A stretch of DNA of 64,000 nucleotides, taken from NCBI RefSeq assembly GCF_026914265.1, contig NC_069125.1:67445479-67509478 (forward strand). Direction: 5' to 3'. Of the stretch, positions 57,329 to 64,000 are shown in pieces. The DNA is from Mya arenaria. Its lineage: Eukaryota > Mollusca > Bivalvia > Myida > Myidae. The notes under the pieces are model-generated. The model was not told the origin of the DNA. It worked only from the letters and a program-made list of their open reading frames with translations, and made no database searches. The stretch's first letter is position 1. Each line of letters begins with the position of its first letter. The position numbers were made by a program, and so were the translations under genes.

Positions 57329-60300
57329 TGTGAACATGTTTTGGGACTACACACAGTGAGAACATTTTCCCGGACTTCACATGGACACACATCTTCACAC
57401 TGCTGTTATGTTGCTTGTGTTGGTCATAGAGTGTGCTAAACTGAAGCTGATAGATTAAGTTGGTTCTCTTTGGGTAAGCAATGACATTTTTTGAAAGTAA
57501 TACTTTATGAAAGTGTTATGGGTTTTTATGGCTTTATGCTGAGGTTTGTCTAAATAAATATAGGATACAAAACAGAAAGAAATGAAATGTCTTCAAGTGT
57601 AAAAGTAAAAGACTTTGAAGTTTGATATTAAGCATAATTGACCCATAATTGACCCGAGATTTGTATGGATTTGTTTTTAAGGTCAATGTATAAGATTTTG
57701 GTATCTTAGGCATTTTATGAAGACTGATATAACTTAAAGTACCTTAATTTAATAAATGCAACAATAACACTTCAGCCTAATTTGTTAACTGATGATTGTT
57801 GTATTTGTTGAAGCCGTGTCTGTTTATTTTGTTACATCATGTCCATGGCTTTACCCGGAACTTGACTCCTGTCCTTGTATAAATGTTCTCCAGCAAGTGT
57901 CTTGATGTATACGTCATTATTTTGTTAGATTATTTATTCATCACTTTAAAAATAATAAAAATCTGAAAATGTATGATGGTCTCATAATATTACATTTCTT
58001 TCCAAATCAATCAATTAGTTGTTAAGTTTATACAGTTTTTGTTCATGAGCTTACAAAGTGCTCACTGAAAGCTATGGAATAGGTTGGATGTCCGACATTG
58101 ATTATTTTGTTAACACTCCAGTGACAGTTGATAATAAACAAATAATGCCCACTTTATTCTTGTGTACCCAGGTTCGTACTTATGCTTGCAGGAAAGATTT
58201 CCATAAACAATTTGACAGGCATATAGTAATACATCATATTGAAATGCATCAGTTGCACAATATTATGAAGTGTCAGTTACATGATATTATAATGTGTCCG
58301 TTTACTAGTTTAGACAAACAGTTTGTCTTATGAAAAGGTCTTTATGTTCAGATTTAAATCTTATAATCTTCTAAATCTCTTTTATAAGCACAAATCTAAT
58401 AAATTTCTCCATGAACATGCAGGTTATAAGGACAAGAACATGATTTCATGAAGCAGTTATTTTATTATGTGAAAATAAGTTAGAAATATCCATTTGATCA
58501 GTGTAACAACTTTAATAGAATATCAACCAATATAAATACAACACATAAATGCTATGGACACGAACAGACTAGCAAACTTTCAATAAATAGTCACCACTTA
58601 TATGTAACAGCATTTCAGTTGAAGAGCTTTGGCAAATCTACATATTAAATACAGAGTAGGAAATAGATGAACTTATCAACGATTGAAATATCTAAATGCA
58701 AACTAATTGAACAGCAACAAACACAGTGGATTTTAACAAATGCATATGTGACTAAAGCAGTTGGTAACGCTATGGTTATTGTACAATATAATGGCTATAA
58801 CATTAGGGGCCCCCTATCAACAAGTCGATGGCTGCACACAAAAATGTTGTAACACCTTCGATTTCTATATTAAGTTACAACCTTCCTGAACTAAACCTGC
58901 GAAGTGTATCACAACCGCCGGTAGGATAAAAAAACACATTTGGTTTCATATATGAACAGTTAAAGTTTTACTTGTAAATTAATTTCAGTTTTGTCACAAA
59001 TGACCAGTAAAACATTATTACATAAAACAGGTACTACCAAGAATACTAGATTCAATTCAGATGTTCTATTATCCGACTGTTGATAAGGGATGGCAAATAT
59101 TCAATTTTGAGAGTAATGTTACAAATGCCAAGTAGAAATGACCAAGTATTATAAGGGTACTGAAAACAAAACAAAAATACAAAATTAAACAGAATATGTG
59201 TAGTCTCATACATTGGCAATTCATGTTTTATGAAAATCCTATTTGTTTTTAAGGTTTTGCTTGAGCAACTTTTCTTAAATTCTGTTCAGTATTTGGTGTA
59301 TTCTCTTTGGCACAATATCTAACAAATGGCTGCGTTGTATAAATCATTTGTTGAAAACAAGTTGGATATTTTAATTAAAAGAAATAAATTATATTGCTAT
59401 TTACAAAGCAATGCACTTAAAATGGTGTATACAGAATATCACTGTTTATCTATATCACAAGTTGAACGTATTCACAGACAAAATAAAAGGTCGTTTTAAT
59501 GCAAATAATGCATTGGGTAGACAATAAACAAAGACTGAGAATGAATACCTGCATAAACGATCTGTTTGCTGTGGCTCATCAAATTATGAAATACTAGAAG
59601 GCGTTCCTTATAACTAAAGCAATACGAGTGGAATATTGATTTTGACGTTTTTCGTTCTTAGAGCACGATTATGTTTTAAACGGTTAATCCTTTTAAAATT
59701 CATCATACTTTAATCCCGGTAAAGGATAAAAAGTAAACCACCTCATAAGCTTTTTCTATCATTATTTTATATTTATTTTTAAAGATCAAAAAAATGTTTA
59801 TGAGCTGTTTTATGCTCAACAAATAACTATCGCGATTTTACTGTCGATGATAGCATGTATCTTCTGATTGTAAATGAATAATACATGCATGGTTAACCGG
59901 CGTCGTTAAATGCAGCAATTAAATTTGTCAGGTTTTGAGGTATATTGGCAATATCAGTCGCTGTATATTTTATTAACAAATTTCAATACGTTCGTTTCTG
60001 TGCATCGGTCAGCAGTACGATTCTGATGAATCGGCTACGTATGCCTTTTAAACATGTACGTATATGGTAAACTAGATTTCAAATATGCCGGTGTACATAA
60101 GTAATTATCGATGGTGTTTTGACAATGGCTGTGAACTATGACAATGATGTTTTGCGTATTTTGTTAATAAGTCTTGGCTTATCAGCATAAGCTAAACACG
60201 AAAACTGCACTTATGTTCAGCAAATGCACGTACTCCACATATCCTTACTGGCACAATTCAGTGAAAAGTTTCACTTCGTAAATTTGGCTTAACGCACACA

Positions 60301-60368
60301 TCCCCGGGGTTGGAGATGAGCGACGAGGAACGTTCGGCGTCACACAGAGGCCGCGTGGGTCACTGTTG
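57329..60368. other. UFD1 3' region and convergent spacer
   Basis: AATAAA hexamers at 57553-57558 and 57751-57756 are candidate UFD1 polyadenylation signals. The rest is AT-rich and should include the 3' UTR of the minus-strand gene ending at 60369. Small frames at 58058-58333 and 58667-58852 have no recognisable content. CpGs rise just before 60369. Confidence 0.45.
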
Positions 60369-61463
60369 TCAGTCAGACTCGTCCAGGTGGTGCCTTTTCT
60401 TCTCTTGTTCCTTGATTTTCGCGGGCGGAAGCGTCCCTCCGAACGGTGAGAAGGGCCTCGTCTGCGCGTTCTCGGGCTGACCGGAAGGAGCCCGCCACAT
60501 TTTCTTCCCCGCGAAAAACTTCATACCTACAGGATTAGATTCAATCACAGAAGTTCTCAAATTATTGGCCCCATGCGTAATATTTGGCTGGGCCGGTACA
60601 GTGTCAGTGCTGCCGATTGGCTGGTTTGAATTAGCGGAAGTGACGAAGATGGGATGGCGAGCTCTGATTGGCACAGTCTTGGGACCTGGGGAGTGGCGCC
60701 GCGGGGAGCTCAGCTCGTGCAGCGTCTTTCGGATGTCTTGTTTAATCCCAAGCGTGACTGAAATACATAAAACGACAGTGAACTATAAAGTCATGGCATT
60801 TTCAATAGCGAATGGCGATAGGAGACAGCTTTGTTCTAAATAACAATTATGTGTTTTATATACATTCGAACCCCGTTGGCTCGAACTCCCAAGGATCGGC
60901 GAAAATTCATTGAGAATTGGATAATTCGAGCCAAGCGAGAATGCGTACATTCACTATAAAGAATTCGGTTCTTTACGACCAGTACGAGCCAACGAGGAAT
61001 TCGAGCTAAGCGAGTTCGAGCCAATGGGGTTCGTTGGACTTATGCTTTATTCAAAATGTAGTAAAAACTGAAGCTCCACAGCTTTAATCTGTCACTTCTC
61101 CTGTAGCCAATTGTATAAAACTGGTTTAATCTTTGGTTTGGTCAATGTTCGCAAAATCGTTATGGACTGGTCAATACTTATCCAATAATTATTATCACCA
61201 TTTAATTTGCAAAATGGCCAAAAGATAAGGTGTGTAATTTATCTTAGTGTTATACCATTGGCTGCTGATCCTCATATTATTAGTTTCTTCATTTAAATTA
61301 GGGTGGTTTGCTGTTCATCGACCAGTACTAAATAAGATTTGCTGTGTCATGAGTTGAGTCTTAGGAGCTTTGTATTATGTTCAAACAAATAATCTACGTA
61401 AAGCCATCTTTATTAATACCGGCAGATATGGGCCATCGTCTGAATCGCTTCTCTTCATTGTCT
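60369..61463 (-). CDS. Unidentified gene, last two exons
   Basis: A minus-strand terminal exon 60369-60757 has an acceptor TATTTCAG, a 129-codon frame and a TGA stop. It is basic and proline-rich, with blocks TLGIKQDIRKTLHELSSPRR, GMKFFAGKKMWRAPSGQ and a charged end KIKEQEKKRHHLDESD. A preceding exon at 61420-61463 has matching phase (1) and CTAG/GTATTA borders and adds DNEEKRFRRWPISA. GC content is higher than the surroundings, as for the other real exons. Likely disordered. I do not recognise the family, and no earlier exon could be identified before the window ends. Confidence 0.6.
60862..61039. mobile_element. Short pogo-like MITE
   Basis: CGAACCCCGTTGGCTCGAAC at the left and the complement of CGAACCCCATTGGCTCGAAC at the right, about 175 bp in total. 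Inner GAGCCAAGCGAG / GAGCCAACGAGG motifs match those of the 748-bp element at 33144, so the two are relatives. The outermost few bases are decayed. It sits in the intron between the two exons of the unidentified gene. Confidence 0.78.
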
Positions 61464-64000
61464 CTAGGAAAAAGAATCCCATCGTTTGAGGTTTATCACC
61501 CTTCAAGCGCAATCAAATTGTAAATTCGTTTTCCCTTTTTAACAGAAGAGTTAATAAAACGGTTATTGCGATAAGTTCATGACTAATGTACAACACTTGA
61601 ACAGCCTGTTTACGTATGAGTGGTAAGGTGTGAGTGAAAAACATTGCAATCGTAGTATTTTTTGCATGAATGTTCAATTATGCTCTTGATAATACTGGAT
61701 ATGTTGCTATTAACCATGACTCCGCACACTTAATATTTGTTTAACTGAACAAACGCGGAATGTAAAACCTTTAGATCCAGGGCCTTCGTCATTAAAGGAT
61801 TTTAGTTGTATATTCAACTTAGTAATCTTAAATCTCTATAAACGTCAAAATTACTGGCTAAAGTTCAATTCACACCGATATGTGGCAAAATAACGAAATA
61901 ATGACACTAAAATAATTTCAATTCACGACGAGGATCAACTATTATTTTTTTTAAATGAGCAACAGAGAACGACCCCCCCCCCTTCTTTCTCTTCAGTTGT
62001 TGTTATTATTAGGCACAAAATATAGAACCGTGATACATATAGGGACAATATCTTTAAGTCTACAATTGTCCATTGACGTTACTAGTTAACACTTTTCGGA
62101 TATGATAGTTATGAAGTTACTGTACTTTTATTGATATTTTCAAATTTTATGATCCAAAGAACTCTTATTCGAACTTCTGAGGACATTAAACAATTGTACA
62201 AGTAAGCACTTTGGTCATATTCCATACGACATTCTTGACCATATAAAAAGTGAAAGAGTTGTGTTAACGTCAGGCGGCTGTTTTTAGCTATTAATAGTTT
62301 TCATACGACCCTACACATATTACAAGAGTGTCGTTCTGTTATTGTTGGTCATGAGGACTGCTTTGGAAATGACGGCAGTCTTTAATGGGTTTTTTTCAAA
62401 ACTGAAATAAGATTGTTATTAGACATGGTACCTGACATTGGCCCTGGTCCAGTTATAGGAGAAATGTTTAAATTCGGTCAGTATGACCAATATTTCAAAC
62501 ATTTCAAATGCATGAAATTCGTACATCGCATTATGGACGGACGTATACTAAACAATAGTATTTTTTAACAATTTAGATACTTGTTATTATAAGGTTTATT
62601 TTTTCTAATCATCCTCAAATATACTTTGATGTATAATAGTATATACTTTATTTTAAAATATATTTAGCTCTAACTATTGCTCCCCGAATCTTGGAATCTG
62701 ACCAATATAATAGTCCACCTAAGACTAGTAACAGGCTATTATCTGATAACTTTTTTGTTCCATTAAATATTAAGTGCGTATAAACACGTGTATCTGGAGA
62801 CATTTACATTTACCCAAGAATTATATCTACAACATCAGTCTCTTGATGAATGATGTCCGTATTTAAGCGCGTGTGATACGGATGGCCCGGTCATGACTCG
62901 AGGTGCTATCCAGAAATCGACGGACCCCGGCCTCAGCCAAATTTTATACTCATTATCAATTAAACAAAAGATAACATTGAAAAGGCTAATGAATCAAGCC
63001 AAGCTTAAATCAACTTAGAAGCATTAAACTTAAAGGATAATCTTCCGCTGATACGAACATGATACGATTTTGGAGACTGTCCAAAAACCGTATGCTAAGT
63101 CAAAACACTGACGTAATATTGGTGATAAATCAAAGTATTTATTGCAGCTTTAAGACATTCGGAATTAAAAATCAATGCTCAACGTATCAAATTGAATGTA
63201 AACTATTCATTTCCTATCTAAAATGCCTTCCTAAACAACTCGACCCTCACTTATCAATTTATTCTACTAGGATGTACATTATTTTCTTAACAAATACGCT
63301 TCCATCATATCTGCTCAAAACGTTCATAAAAAATGCTTAATGCAGATTTGCTACCCACAACGTTGATAAATGGCCTTAAACCCAGTACTAGTAGTTTTCC
63401 AAGTCAACCCATGAGGAGCGCGAATACTGTACAGAATACGGTTGAGTCTTTCACCTTTGGTGCCCGCTCGATCGTACACAGTTAAGGCTTTGGCACCCGT
63501 ATTTGGAGGCAGTTCAAATCTTTAAAACTGCTTGAATGTTTGCCCAATTTATAAACAGTCATGTATGAGTCGTTTGGCGGTTTGGGTACAAACATTTTAT
63601 TATCAGCTCGTATTCAGTGCCTTCCGAAATTGTTCATCGCAATGTCTTTAAAATATGACCAAACTTTATGGTACGAATCAGATATTTTGTCATTAATAAA
63701 TTTCTTTCAACAAAGCTGGCTTTGTCTTTCATGCAATTTACCATCATAAAGCTTCAATTTACTATAAGTGTGTACTCGCTAAATCTTAAACCAAAATTCA
63801 CACACCAAATTATATAGTGCGTATACATTCGTTCACGTATCTAGGCGAAAGCCCACTATATTTGCTTTGAGGCGTGCTCTTCAATTTTATTGACATACTT
63901 GAAGACATTGTTAATAAAGCAAAAAACACAAAATATAGGACCTGCAAACATGGGATAGGTAATAGATGACCGCCGAGTCGACGACTATTTTCTTTCGAGA
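61464..64000. other. No gene recognised
   Basis: AT-rich sequence that should hold intron and perhaps upstream exons of the minus-strand gene. A C homopolymer is at 61974-61982. Two GC-richer minus-strand open stretches (about 62880-62950 and 63365-63500) read like coding or repeat fragments but have no convincing splice borders or family match. Confidence 0.35.

Noticed and set aside
62870-63500. GC-richer minus-strand open stretches, possibly exons of the unidentified gene
   Set aside because: No acceptor/donor pair with phase continuity to the exon at 61420-61463 could be set, so they were not joined to it.
1-64000. Retroviruses, LTR elements, Polintons or other capsid-bearing elements
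   Set aside because: No paired long terminal repeats, gag/integrase/protease or capsid-like frames were seen; the reverse transcriptase remnants are of the non-LTR type.

Overview
This is a 64 kb stretch of an intron-rich, AT-rich animal genome. Families of internally repeated elements, tRNA-derived SINE and LINE debris and the gene set suggest a mollusc, most likely a bivalve; this is inference from style and no species marker was found. Six protein-coding genes were reconstructed by hand from splice signals and protein family knowledge, two of them running off or beyond what could be resolved.

Layout. (1) 1-1761, minus: an intronless polypeptide N-acetylgalactosaminyltransferase-like enzyme, cut by the window edge. 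(2) 2157-2440: a broken copy of the first exon of the next gene. (3) 5558-8430, plus: a five-exon secreted thioredoxin-fold (DsbA-like) protein with a Cys-rich tail. (4) 11381-18448, plus: a ten-exon organic anion transporter (OATP/SLCO). (5) 18449-23713: SINE and several LINE fragments in both orientations. (6) 23714-43544, minus: a complete 17-exon CDC45 (564 residues), the replicative helicase subunit. (7) 43805-57328, plus: a complete 12-exon UFD1 (302 residues), the p97/NPL4 ubiquitin cofactor. (8) 60369-61463, minus: the last two exons of an unrecognised gene.

CDC45 and UFD1 are head-to-head with only 260 bp between their start codons. The same two genes are divergent neighbours at human 22q11, so this looks like an ancient pair held together by a shared promoter. 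The promoter has an E2F-like GC box, a consensus ETS site, two CCAAT boxes and a kappaB-like site.

The most unusual signal is a recurring way of making tandem repeats. In SLCO intron 6 (about 23 units of 42-48 bp) and UFD1 intron 7 (about 43 units of 58 bp) the array is built from the last bases of the preceding exon plus its 5' splice site, and it fills over 90% of the intron. UFD1 intron 3 shows the mirror case: degenerate copies of the 3' splice site and exon start lie upstream of the real one. CDC45 exon 10 has a minimal two-copy example. The true splice site is always the copy on the exon side, so the protein is left intact. Other arrays (26-27 bp and 46 bp, in CDC45 introns) are not exon-derived. 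A TIR-bounded element in UFD1 intron 10 carries nine perfect estrogen-response-element palindromes. Several hAT-like and pogo-like miniature elements, some with target duplications, and a group of elements starting with ACAAGAG plus a hairpin make up much of the remaining intron sequence.
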